The notes under the pieces: model-generated
The model's input: the letters and a program-made list of their open reading frames with translations, nothing else
Told to the model about the DNA's origin: nothing
Databases searched by the model: none
Made by a program: the position numbers and the translations under genes
Shown here: positions 16,720 to 23,518 of the stretch, piece after piece
How positions within the stretch are numbered: the first letter of the stretch is position 1
Layout: every line of letters starts with the position of its first letter
Assembly (NCBI GenBank): GCA_937900575.1
Contig: CALCEI010000192.1
Span: 1 to 27,682, forward strand
DNA: 27,682 nucleotides
Source of the DNA: an uncultured Clostridia bacterium
GTDB taxonomy: Bacteria > Bacillota > Clostridia > Christensenellales > UBA1242
Reading direction: 5' to 3'

Positions 16720-17175
16720 ATGATTCACAATATGATTTACAAGATGCTTCATAAAGAAATATTGGTGTATAGATATTTAAGCAAATATGAATTGGATAAA
16801 ATATTACAAGGTGAAATTGATAAAATTGGCTTTGAATATGCTGGACAAAACGTAAGCAACAGCCATCACTATAAACTTAATAGAAAATACATACATTTCT
16901 TCAAAAATGAAGTGGATATGGAATATATCAGAGCATATTACCGAGATCATTACATTAGTTTCTATGAAGAAAATGAATTTTATCGCGTTTGTTTTAAAAT
17001 TCCAAGATGCCGCCTGATGCTAACAAAAGGTTATGGCGTATATCACACCTTGCATGGTTATGATTCTTTAACCGTAAAAGTTCCAGAATATGCCATGGAT
17101 ATAAAACATTTTAAAAGTGAGTGGCTTGTTAGTTATGAACTTGATGTAAAAAATGATTCTTGTAACATTAAATAA
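16720..17175 (+). CDS. Hypothetical protein, 151 aa, possibly ADP-ribosyltransferase-like
   Basis: Not firmly recognised. The protein is rich in Tyr, His and Lys and has no signal peptide. Its layout, an early strand VYRYLSKYELDKIL (about 17-30), a central KYIHFFKN, and later FKIP and VKVPEYA strands, loosely resembles small ADP-ribosyltransferase or RES-like folds, where an early Arg/His strand is followed by a short helix. This is a weak inference from pattern alone. AAAAGGGG precedes the ATG at 16720 by about 6 nt. A second in-frame ATG at 16732 (Met5) is also possible. The gene is a single unit with its own promoter and a bidirectional terminator, inserted between plsX and rpmF. Confidence 0.75.
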   Translation: MIHNMIYKMLHKEILVYRYLSKYELDKILQGEIDKIGFEYAGQNVSNSHHYKLNRKYIHFFKNEVDMEYIRAYYRDHYISFYEENEFYRVCFKIPRCRLMLTKGYGVYHTLHGYDSLTVKVPEYAMDIKHFKSEWLVSYELDVKNDSCNIK

Positions 17176-17186
17176 GTGAAGACAAC

Positions 17187-17217
17187 AAAAAAAATGAGCA
17201 TTTTATGCTCATTTTTT
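17187..17217. terminator. Bidirectional terminator between convergent genes
   Basis: ATGAGCAT (17194-17201) and ATGCTCAT (17205-17212) flanked by A and T runs form a long stem with U tails in both directions. It serves the 16720 gene and the opposing 17209-18066 gene, whose stop codon lies within it. Confidence 0.85.
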
Positions 17218-18066
17218 ATAATAATTACTGGAACAGCCATTATCTTCAAGCATGTGGTCACTTAATTCTTGTTTTCTCTTCTTTTCTGCTTCTTTTTCTT
17301 CTTCTGCCTTTGCTGTTGCTTCGGCTTTTGCTTTGTTTTCTTCATCTTTCTTTCTTTGAAATTCATTATATTCACATGGTGTCATTCCAGTCTTTTTATA
17401 ACATTCACTTGCACTTTTTTCTACTTCTGCTTTGTGTTGTTCTCTTTCTAATTCTTTTTCCTCTTTATCTTTTGCTTCTTTTTGTTTAATATAATCTTCA
17501 CTATATCTAATTGATCTTGCTTTATTTTTTAATGTTTGACACTCTTGATTGTATGCCTTTTCCAACTTTTCATAAAGAGAAACTAATATGTTTAATCTTT
17601 CCAACTTGTCTCTGTCCAAATCGTCTACAGAAAGCTGTTTACGGTGATCATTTTTATATTCATTTAATCTACCAATAATCAATTCATGTACATAAGAAAC
17701 CTGAGAATCTTTGCTTTCTAATTGTGAGATGTGAAAATCAGCGTCTTCCACGGCACTAATATAATCTTTTGCTTCAATCCTCTGCTCGATTGAGCAATTT
17801 GCATACACAAACTCATCAGCAATTAGTCTAACCAATTTATTATAAATAGCATTACAATACTTTTTGGTTTCTATCACAGTAAGAAAGCCACAACCCTTCA
17901 TCCAATAGTTACCAGAAAATCCAGCTCCATCTGAAGATATAATATTTTCGCAAACATTTTCGGCTCGATTTATAACATTTTCGACTTCATTTAAACATTC
18001 AGTAAATGAAAAATCTTCTAATTTCTTTATGTTGTGTTTAAATTTTAATTTTTGAAATATATTCAT
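17209..18066 (-). CDS. Hypothetical coiled-coil protein, 285 aa
   Basis: Not recognised. The first 130 residues look globular and helical, with several cysteines and one GFSGNYWMKGCGF segment (49-61). The rest is highly charged. From about 185 to 270 it is almost continuous Lys/Glu/Ala, predicting a long helix or coiled coil. Within this lies a short uncharged island (SASECYKKTGMTPCEYNEF), then the tail DNGCSSNYYKK. There is no membrane segment. The stop is TGA. GGGAGG lies 6 nt before the ATG, within the loop of a small hairpin. The gene has its own promoter and a shared terminator. No function can be given. Confidence 0.78.
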   Translation of the reverse strand: MNIFQKLKFKHNIKKLEDFSFTECLNEVENVINRAENVCENIISSDGAGFSGNYWMKGCGFLTVIETKKYCNAIYNKLVRLIADEFVYANCSIEQRIEAKDYISAVEDADFHISQLESKDSQVSYVHELIIGRLNEYKNDHRKQLSVDDLDRDKLERLNILVSLYEKLEKAYNQECQTLKNKARSIRYSEDYIKQKEAKDKEEKELEREQHKAEVEKSASECYKKTGMTPCEYNEFQRKKDEENKAKAEATAKAEEEKEAEKKRKQELSDHMLEDNGCSSNYYKK

Positions 18067-18086
18067 ACAATACCTCCCTGTATTGT
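18067..18086 (-). promoter_or_regulatory. Hairpin presenting the Shine-Dalgarno site of the 17209-18066 gene
   Basis: ACAATAC and GTATTGT form a 7-bp perfect stem around a 6-nt loop AGGGAG containing the core of the Shine-Dalgarno site. It starts at about the predicted transcription start and ends next to the ATG. Confidence 0.5.
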
Positions 18087-18090
18087 TTCT

Positions 18091-18118
18091 ATTATAACAC
18101 TAAATTTAATAATGTCAA
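18091..18118 (-). promoter_or_regulatory. Sigma-A promoter for the 17209-18066 gene
   Basis: Minus strand TTGACA (18113-18118), 16 bp, TATAAT (18091-18096), both boxes perfect. The predicted leader is only about 20 nt. Confidence 0.75.
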
Positions 18119-18204
18119 TACCAATTTCAAAATGTTGGCATAAAAAATCATAAACAAAGTGAAAAATAAAAACAAAAACGCCAATCACAACAAGTTAACA
18201 TAGC

Positions 18205-18234
18205 AACAAAAAAACAGAGCAACTGCTCTGTTTT
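18205..18234 (-). terminator. Intrinsic terminator after rpmF
   Basis: AAAACAGAGC and GCTCTGTTTT pair around AACT (18211-18234), followed on the minus strand by seven U residues. The rpmF stop is at the base of the stem. Confidence 0.85.
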
Positions 18235-18425
18235 TATTTTGATTCTTTACTTTCTTTTGCAACAACTTCTGCACCATCATAGTAACCACAATTCTTGCAA
18301 ACTTGGTGTGCCACTTTCTTTTCGTGACAATGTGGACATTCAACTAATGTTGGGGTTGCTGCTTTCCAATTTGCACGACGTTTATCTCTACGTGATTTGG
18401 AAACTTTTCCCTTTGGAACTGCCAT
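18234..18425 (-). CDS. rpmF: 50S ribosomal protein L32
   Basis: L32 is a small zinc-ribbon protein of the large subunit. The 63-residue protein begins AVPKGKVSKSRRDKRRANW, as the family does, and has two cysteine pairs, CPHC (30, 33) and CKNC (43, 46), so it is the zinc-binding (C+) form. The tail after residue 50 is acidic and lysine-rich. GGAGG lies 8 nt before the ATG. In many bacteria yceD-rpmF-plsX form one unit. Here rpmF has its own consensus promoter and terminator, and two unknown genes separate it from plsX. Confidence 0.96.
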   Translation of the reverse strand: MAVPKGKVSKSRRDKRRANWKAATPTLVECPHCHEKKVAHQVCKNCGYYDGAEVVAKESKESK

Positions 18426-18448
18426 AAATTATACCTCCATAAAAATTC

Positions 18449-18463
18449 GTACCTTAACGGCAC
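18449..18463 (-). other. Small hairpin in the rpmF leader
   Basis: In the roughly 50-nt leader, GTGCC and GGTAC can pair (one G-U) around GTTAA. It could be a minor structure or part of a ribosomal-protein regulatory leader; nothing confirms the latter. Confidence 0.3.
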
Positions 18464-18482
18464 TCGACAACTTTATGGCTTG

Positions 18483-18511
18483 ATTATATCAAAACCAAGT
18501 TTGTTTGTCAA
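18483..18511 (-). promoter_or_regulatory. Consensus sigma-A promoter for rpmF
   Basis: Minus strand TTGACA (18506-18511), 17 bp, TATAAT (18483-18488), with an extended -10 TGA. This is one of the strongest promoters in the window, as expected for a ribosomal protein. Confidence 0.85.
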
Positions 18512-18554
18512 CTGCTTTTTGCTTTAAATTTTATGCTAAATTTAACATGGCATA

Positions 18555-18583
18555 TTGACTGTATCGTACATGCATGTTATAAT
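18555..18583 (+). promoter_or_regulatory. Promoter of the kinase-like gene, leaderless type, with a palindromic spacer
   Basis: TTGACT (18555-18560), 17 bp, TATAAT (18578-18583). Only 5 nt follow before the ATG at 18589. The last 10 bp of the spacer, ACATGCATGT (18568-18577), are a perfect palindrome, a plausible operator. Confidence 0.7.
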
Positions 18584-18588
18584 GCACA

Positions 18589-19365
18589 ATGTATATGAAA
18601 ATTTTTAACAGCAAGGGAAAATGTTATGATGAAAAAAATTTGGAACTTATATCCAAAATTGGTTCCGAGTTTTTTGTTTACAAATATGGCAACAATGTTG
18701 TTAAAATATACAAAGAAAACTATAATGGTAAGCATTTAAGTTTGGAAAAAATGAAATATTTGATGAGCATACCAACCAAAAGAATTTTGATGCCAAATGA
18801 TATTGTTTTTGATAAAAATGGAAACATGATTGGCTACCAAATGCCACTTGTTGAAAATAAAAAAGACATAAAAAATGAAAAAGTTGAAACAATTTTGCAA
18901 GAAATAAGGCTTTTGGAACATGATGTTGCAATGCTCTCAGATAAAAATGTTGTGCTTATTGATGTTGGGCTTGAAAACACAATTTTTAATGGAAAAATTA
19001 ACATTATTGACCCTTGCAACTTCTCTGTTAACAATTTTGAAGAAGTTAAAGATTACATTAGTCTTGAATATCCAAATGACAGCGAAAAACAAGTGATACT
19101 TAAATGGAATTTTTCAAAAATGAACAGACTTTGTGATTTACTTATGTTTACAGGTAATGCAAATGTTGATTGTTATAAGCACAGGTTAATTTCTCAATTT
19201 TTTGCAAAAGAAAGGCAAAAATTACACACTTATTCAAACAGATTGGCTTATCAAAAATATTTAAATTCTTACTTATCACTTAAAGACGCAACTAATGTTC
19301 TTTTAAACCTTTACATAAAAGAAAATGAAAAGGAAAAAGAGATATTTTTAAATTTAATTCAATAA
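18589..19365 (+). CDS. Small protein-kinase-like protein, 258 aa
   Basis: The N-terminal 150 residues look like a reduced protein-kinase fold. FFVYKYGNNVVKIYK has a VAIK-type lysine (K39), then a hinge-like MIGYQMPLV (80-88), a catalytic-loop-like DVGLEN (D125, N130, spaced as in HRDxxxxN but without the HR), and IIDPCNF in place of the metal-binding DFG (D141). So the residues for ATP and metal binding appear kept, but the activation loop is unusual. The C-terminal 110 residues are helical. It could be an active atypical kinase, a small-molecule kinase or a pseudokinase. There is no Shine-Dalgarno; the ATG is 5 nt from the -10 box. An ATG two codons later (18595) is also possible. Confidence 0.7.
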   Translation: MYMKIFNSKGKCYDEKNLELISKIGSEFFVYKYGNNVVKIYKENYNGKHLSLEKMKYLMSIPTKRILMPNDIVFDKNGNMIGYQMPLVENKKDIKNEKVETILQEIRLLEHDVAMLSDKNVVLIDVGLENTIFNGKINIIDPCNFSVNNFEEVKDYISLEYPNDSEKQVILKWNFSKMNRLCDLLMFTGNANVDCYKHRLISQFFAKERQKLHTYSNRLAYQKYLNSYLSLKDATNVLLNLYIKENEKEKEIFLNLIQ

Positions 19366-19373
19366 ATTGTATA

Positions 19374-19402
19374 TTGACTTTTTGAGAGTGTTATTATATA
19401 AT
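19374..19402 (+). promoter_or_regulatory. Promoter for the 19431 gene
   Basis: TTGACT (19374-19379), 17 bp, TATAAT (19397-19402), followed by an ordinary leader with TAAGGAG. It begins 9 bp after the preceding stop codon, with no terminator between. Confidence 0.75.
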
Positions 19403-19430
19403 AAAATCATAGTTATAAGGAGTTTTACCT

Positions 19431-20261
19431 ATGAAACATACAAACAGTAAACAAGGAAACATTTATGATGATAATGGCAATCTTATTTGTGCAGCAACTG
19501 ATGTAAAAGATTTAAGATATTTTGCTGTTGTGTTGAAATGCGGACATGTTGGTAAAGAAAAATCATATATTCCAATTATGTTCCCTATTTTTGGAACAAA
19601 AGAAACTTTAAAGGAAAGAGTAAAATGCATGCCAAGGGTTAAAATTGGTGATAAATATCACATATTATGGAGCCATGAAGTTTCTAAATTAGAATTCACC
19701 TTTATTAAAATTTTAAATGACGTTGACCCATACCTTAGAAGTGATGAATTGAATGATAATAATGAAATTATTAAAGCAAGATGCGTTGATGAACCTGTAT
19801 TAGAAGAATACAACATGAGTAAAAGACATTTTGACAAGGAAAAACATCATAAAAAGCGTTTTGATGATGATTATGATGATGATTATGACTGTTACACCTC
19901 TGCACCAACATATAAATATGCAGATGAATATGATGAACAATATGTTTTGCAAAGATGCTTTGCTCCAAAACGTGAAGCATCAAGTTACAATAAAAAAGCA
20001 AGTTATTTTGACAAGAATGAACTTTTAACTGAATATATGAACCAAGCAATAATTCATTATGCAATACCTAAAAAGCATGAAGCATTACTATCTTTATATT
20101 ATCAAATTTTTGGAAGCGTTGCGCCATTCTATATGGAATATAAAAATGGAAGTTTATCTTATATTAAACCTAATGGAGAATTGGAAACATTAAAACTTTC
20201 TGATAAAATTGTTGAAAAACTTGAAGCCGATTTAACTCAAGAAGAAGGTATACAACAATAA
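19431..20261 (+). CDS. CGHVG-motif protein of unknown function, 276 aa
   Basis: The N-terminal half carries KCGHVGKEKSYIPIMFPI (37-54), then MPRVK and DPYL near 100. I recall small Firmicute proteins with this CGHVG, IPI, PRVK, DPYL series, but know of no assigned role. After about residue 130 comes a basic stretch (KEKHHKKRF) and a very acidic, Tyr-rich run FDDDYDDDYDCY (about 144-155), probably disordered. The C-terminus (200-276) looks globular and helical. Many Asp, Tyr and His residues suggest metal or protein binding, but this is a guess. The start has TAAGGAG at a normal distance. Confidence 0.75.
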   Translation: MKHTNSKQGNIYDDNGNLICAATDVKDLRYFAVVLKCGHVGKEKSYIPIMFPIFGTKETLKERVKCMPRVKIGDKYHILWSHEVSKLEFTFIKILNDVDPYLRSDELNDNNEIIKARCVDEPVLEEYNMSKRHFDKEKHHKKRFDDDYDDDYDCYTSAPTYKYADEYDEQYVLQRCFAPKREASSYNKKASYFDKNELLTEYMNQAIIHYAIPKKHEALLSLYYQIFGSVAPFYMEYKNGSLSYIKPNGELETLKLSDKIVEKLEADLTQEEGIQQ

Positions 20262-20311
20262 AAAAGAGTGCACTTAGTCTGTTAATTTTGAAACTAGCCA
20301 AATATAAAATT

Positions 20312-20348
20312 AACACTTTAATCTAAAACTAGATTAGAGTGTTTTTTA
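20312..20348 (+). terminator. Intrinsic terminator after the 19431 gene
   Basis: A 13-bp stem, AACACTTTAATCT (20312-20324) with AGATTAGAGTGTT (20331-20343) and one wobble pair, has a 6-nt loop and ends in six U residues. Confidence 0.9.
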
Positions 20349-20367
20349 TTTCTCTCTTAATTGCAAA

Positions 20368-20600
20368 CTAAAACAAATACTTCTGTGGTTGTCAAGGTTT
20401 GAGCATTGCTCAATACATTTTAACCTTGACTACAAGGAAGATTTGTTTACACTAGAAAAAAGAGAAGAAAAAAGCAAAAGAGTGAAGTTCGCATGCCTAC
20501 GCCAGCACGAACTCTTTTGCCCTAAACCAATTTTCTTTTGTGTGCAAGGCTATCGGTGGAGCGAAGCGACACCGACTTGTATCAAGACAAGCACACGTTT
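20368..20600. other. Folded gene-free element with three large hairpins
   Basis: This stretch between convergent genes contains three long-range inverted repeats. A: AAACAAAT/ATTTGTTT (20371-20378 with 20441-20448), an inner 9-bp GTCAAGGTT/AACCTTGAC (20391-20399 with 20422-20430), and TGAGC/GCTCA at the tip. B: GCAAAAGAGT/ACTCTTTTGC (20474-20483 with 20511-20520). C: GTGTGC/GCACAC (20540-20545 with 20591-20596) enclosing TCGGTG/CACCGA and CTTGT/ACAAG. Parts of B and C are clearly richer in G+C than the surroundings. It could be a structured RNA, the 3' region of the hydrolase transcript, or a dispersed repeat with no gene. No coding role is supported. Confidence 0.6.
20454..20520 (-). terminator. 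Likely terminator for the minus-strand transcript (hairpin B)
   Basis: Read on the minus strand, the 10-bp stem of hairpin B (20474-20520) is followed directly by six U residues and a further pyrimidine-rich run (20454-20473). It could end the ackA/hydrolase transcript about 100 nt past the hydrolase stop. Confidence 0.6.
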
Positions 20601-20621
20601 AACTGCCATTTTAATTAAATA

Positions 20622-21164
20622 TTATAACTCAAATAATATATCACTAAATTTTGTATATCCTGCTTTCTCATTAAAATGACCAGCATTTTCATAAACAATT
20701 TCTTTTGCATTTATAGATTTTGCAAATTCTTGCAAAGAAGGAAATTTAATATATGGGTCATCTTTAGAATAAAAGCAAACTCTTTCTTTACACAAATCTT
20801 TAAATTTAGATACATCATCAATAAACATATCTTCGTTTATATCATCAAATTCGGCAACGCCAACCTTAAAATTGTTTGCTCCACTAACGCTAATTAGTTT
20901 TTTAATTTTAATATTGTTTGTTATGCAATATTTAACTACAAAAATTGGTGCTATTGAATGGCAAATAAACGTTGTTTCCTCATTAATTTCACTCTTTACC
21001 TTATCTAAAACAGCACTCCAACCAGCAAAACTCTGTCCATCTGGCGTTGGATAATTGAAATTATAAACAACCTTTCCTTGCTTTTTCAATTCTTCTTCAA
21101 GCCAGGGGAACCAATTTTCTTTGTTATGACCAAATGTTCCGTGAATAATAAAATAATTTTTCAT
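20622..21164 (-). CDS. RBBP9/YdeN-type serine hydrolase
   Basis: This 180-residue protein has the compact alpha/beta-hydrolase form of the RBBP9/YdeN family. HGTFGHNKENWFPWL (8-22) is the family N-terminus with the oxyanion-hole region, the nucleophile is S70 in CHSIAP (in place of GHSLG), and the remaining triad residues are D136 in KDDPYI and H163 in AGHF. Such small hydrolases act on esters; the natural substrate is unknown. AAAGGA lies about 8 nt before the ATG. The gene follows ackA by 59 bp with no clear terminator, so it may be co-transcribed with ackA. Confidence 0.88.
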   Translation of the reverse strand: MKNYFIIHGTFGHNKENWFPWLEEELKKQGKVVYNFNYPTPDGQSFAGWSAVLDKVKSEINEETTFICHSIAPIFVVKYCITNNIKIKKLISVSGANNFKVGVAEFDDINEDMFIDDVSKFKDLCKERVCFYSKDDPYIKFPSLQEFAKSINAKEIVYENAGHFNEKAGYTKFSDILFEL

Positions 21165-21223
21165 TTAATAATCCTTTGCTTTATTGCTAGTTTCAATGTT
21201 TATAGCCCTTGCACTCTTTTTTG

Positions 21224-22405
21224 TTATTTTGAAAGTTCTTCGGTATCCAAAGCAATCATATATTCTTCATCAGTTGGGATACGCAACACTTTAACCTTGC
21301 TGTTTTCGGTTGAGAAGACTTCGGTTGTGCCACGTGGCGCTGTGTGGTTATATTCATAATTGAATTCAACACCTAAATATTCCAAATCTCTGCATACTTC
21401 TTGGCGTACCAATTCATCATTTTCGCCAACACCGGCTGTAAACACAATGTAGTCTACCCCGTTCATTGCTGCTGCATATGCACCAATGTATTTTTTGATT
21501 GAATAAATCATCATATCAAAGGCAAGTTTAACTTTTGGTTGATCCAAATGTGCATCAATATCACGCAAATCGCTATATCCACACACACCAAGCAAACCAC
21601 TTTGTTTATTAAGCATGTTTGTAACTTGGTCAATATCATAACCTGTGTGTTCCATAATATCTTTTATTGTACTTGCATCAATATCACCACAACGTGTGCC
21701 CATTACAACACCTGCAAGTGGTGTAAAGCCCATGGACGTATCAATACATTTGCCGTCTTTAATTGCACAGATTGAACTGCCAGAACCTAAGTGGCAAGAA
21801 ATAATCTTTTTGCCATTTAAATCACCATACATTTTTTCAATTTGTTTTGCAATGTACCTGTGGCTTGTGCCATGTGCACCATAACGGCGAATGCTGTGTT
21901 TTTCATATAAATCGTATGGAATTGCATACATATAAGCCTTTGGTGGCATTGTGGAATGGAAGGCAGTGTCAAAAACTGCAACATTTTTCTTGCCTGGCAT
22001 AAGTTCCATACATGCAGAAACACCACTTAATGCAGCCTTATTGTGCATTGGTGAGAAATGTTCACATCTTGCCAAATCTTCAAAAATTGCTTTTGTTACA
22101 ACAATGGATTTGTTGTATTTTGGCCCAAAGTTAACCATACGGTGGCCAACGGCCTTAATTTCTTCCAAACTTGAAATTACACCAATTTCTTTATCCATCA
22201 AAGAATCCAAGACCAATTGGAAGGCTTCTTTGTGAGTTGGCATATCGTGTGCAATAACTTGTTTTGAAGTGGTTTTATACTCCATAAACGCACCGTCCAA
22301 GCCAATACGTTGGCAATAAGCTTTTGCAAACACTTCGCCTGTTGATGTTTCCATCAATTGAGCCTTTAAACTGCTTGAACCAGCATTAACAACTAAAACT
22401 TTCAT
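21224..22405 (-). CDS. ackA: Acetate kinase
   Basis: AckA converts acetyl-phosphate and ADP to acetate and ATP, the energy-yielding end of fermentation. The 393-residue protein shows the family motifs VVNAGSSSLKAQL (4-16), VFDTAFHSTMP, the RRYGAHGTSH signature, CHLGSGSS, and FTAGVGEND near the C-terminus. AAGGAG lies 6 nt before the ATG. It is downstream of pta on the same strand, but a terminator and a separate promoter lie between them, so the two can be expressed at different levels. Confidence 0.97.
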   Translation of the reverse strand: MKVLVVNAGSSSLKAQLMETSTGEVFAKAYCQRIGLDGAFMEYKTTSKQVIAHDMPTHKEAFQLVLDSLMDKEIGVISSLEEIKAVGHRMVNFGPKYNKSIVVTKAIFEDLARCEHFSPMHNKAALSGVSACMELMPGKKNVAVFDTAFHSTMPPKAYMYAIPYDLYEKHSIRRYGAHGTSHRYIAKQIEKMYGDLNGKKIISCHLGSGSSICAIKDGKCIDTSMGFTPLAGVVMGTRCGDIDASTIKDIMEHTGYDIDQVTNMLNKQSGLLGVCGYSDLRDIDAHLDQPKVKLAFDMMIYSIKKYIGAYAAAMNGVDYIVFTAGVGENDELVRQEVCRDLEYLGVEFNYEYNHTAPRGTTEVFSTENSKVKVLRIPTDEEYMIALDTEELSK

Positions 22406-22434
22406 TTGTTACTCCTTAAAAACTAAACTGAAGT

Positions 22435-22463
22435 ATTATATCACGGCAAACAAAAAACTCCAA
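22435..22463 (-). promoter_or_regulatory. Predicted promoter for ackA
   Basis: Minus strand TTGGAG (22458-22463), 17 bp, TATAAT (22435-22440) with an extended -10 TGA. The -35 is weak and lies inside the pta terminator, the same arrangement as at smc. Confidence 0.5.
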
Positions 22464-22492
22464 ACAATTTTAAATTTATGTTTGAAGTTTTT
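22450..22492 (-). terminator. Intrinsic terminator after pta
   Basis: AAAACTTCAAAC and GTTTGGAGTTTT (22480-22491 with 22454-22465) form a 12-bp stem with one wobble pair, followed by U residues on the minus strand. Confidence 0.8.
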
Positions 22493-22496
22493 AGGT

Positions 22497-23453
22497 TTAT
22501 TTTAACAATTTTGTTATGCAAACGGTGTTGATAATTTCTTCCACTGTGCAACCACGGCTTAAATCATTAACAGGCGAATTAAAATTGAGCATAATTGGCC
22601 CAACGGCAAGGTAACCACCAAGACGAGTTGCAATTTTATAACCAATGTTGCCTGCATTTAAATCTGGGAAAATAAACACATCACTTTTGCCTGCACTTTT
22701 GCTTGTTAAACCTTTATTTTTCGCTGTAACTTTATCCACAGCAACATCAAATTGAACTTCGCCGTCCACTGCAAGTCCACTTTTCTTTGCAATTTTGGTT
22801 GCAGATGTAACTTTTTCAACCATTTCGCCTTTTGCACTGCCAAGTGTGGAATAAGAAAGCATTGCAACATTTGGCTTTGCTTTAAACAATTTTTCAAACA
22901 ACTCTGCGTTGGAAATGGCAATTTCGCCCAATTCTTCTGCTGTTGGATTTTGCACAAGTGCACAATCGCCAAAAATAAGTGGTTTTTTGTCTTCTTTAAC
23001 AAGAAGCATTGAACCCGTAACCAAATTTTTGCCTTTTTTTGCTTTTATAATTTGCAAGGCTGGACGCAACGTATCCCCCGTTGACCACTTTGCACCTGCA
23101 ACCATGCCTGATGCCAATTTGTTTTTAATCATCATGCATGCAAAATATGCTGGATTTTTAACAAGTTCTGTTGCTTCAACTTTTGTTAAGCCTTTTTCCT
23201 TTCTCAACTCGTAGAGTTGTTTTGCGTAAACTTCCCTATCTTTGTTTGAAGAAATATCAATAATTTGACAATGTGGATTTTTAAAATCTTTATCAAACTC
23301 GCTTTCCTTACCAAAAACAACAATGTTGCATAATTTTTCTTTTAAAATTGTTTTGCAGGCAGAATATACCCTTTTATCCAAATTTGCTTCTGGCAAAATT
23401 ATTGTTGCATCAACTTTTTTTGCTTTGCTTTTTATTTTTTTAAGAATTTGCAT
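22497..23453 (-). CDS. pta: Phosphate acetyltransferase
   Basis: Pta turns acetyl-CoA and phosphate into acetyl-phosphate, the substrate of AckA. The 318-residue protein is the short, single-domain type. Motifs include VDATIILPEA near the start, GMVAGAKWSTGDTLRPALQI in the active-site region, VDGEVQFDVAV, and the C-terminal FPDLNAGNIGYK and GPIMLNFNSPVNDLSRG. The ATG at 23453 is chosen because the family begins there and AAGGGG lies about 6 nt upstream; the frame is open for 42 more codons, but that would run past the promoter. The promoter is shared back-to-back with the YlbJ-like gene. Confidence 0.97.
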   Translation of the reverse strand: MQILKKIKSKAKKVDATIILPEANLDKRVYSACKTILKEKLCNIVVFGKESEFDKDFKNPHCQIIDISSNKDREVYAKQLYELRKEKGLTKVEATELVKNPAYFACMMIKNKLASGMVAGAKWSTGDTLRPALQIIKAKKGKNLVTGSMLLVKEDKKPLIFGDCALVQNPTAEELGEIAISNAELFEKLFKAKPNVAMLSYSTLGSAKGEMVEKVTSATKIAKKSGLAVDGEVQFDVAVDKVTAKNKGLTSKSAGKSDVFIFPDLNAGNIGYKIATRLGGYLAVGPIMLNFNSPVNDLSRGCTVEEIINTVCITKLLK

Positions 23454-23485
23454 AAGCACCCCTTCTTTTGTTGTGTTCAATTTAA

Positions 23486-23491
23486 TATAAT
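23486..23491 (+). promoter_or_regulatory. -10 box for the YlbJ-like gene, overlapping the pta -10
   Basis: TATAAT ends 5 nt before the ATG at 23497. No good -35 box is seen at 16-18 bp. The box overlaps the opposing pta -10 by 2 bp. Confidence 0.5.
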
Positions 23492-23518
23492 TATATATGA
23501 AAGTTAAACTAAAATCAA
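23490..23518 (-). promoter_or_regulatory. Predicted promoter for pta
   Basis: Minus strand TTGATT (23513-23518), 17 bp, TATAAT (23490-23495). The -35 box lies within the coding region of the divergent YlbJ-like gene. Confidence 0.65.

Noticed and set aside
20550..20609. Short minus-strand peptide (19 residues) starting in hairpin C
   Set aside because: ATG GCA GTT AAA is open for only 19 codons, ends in the stem of C and has no Shine-Dalgarno. A leader peptide cannot be supported.
20389..20679. 96-residue plus-strand frame across the hairpin element
   Set aside because: It reads through perfect inverted repeats, has no ribosome site or promoter, and overlaps the end of the hydrolase gene. 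It is more likely a by-product of the folded element.
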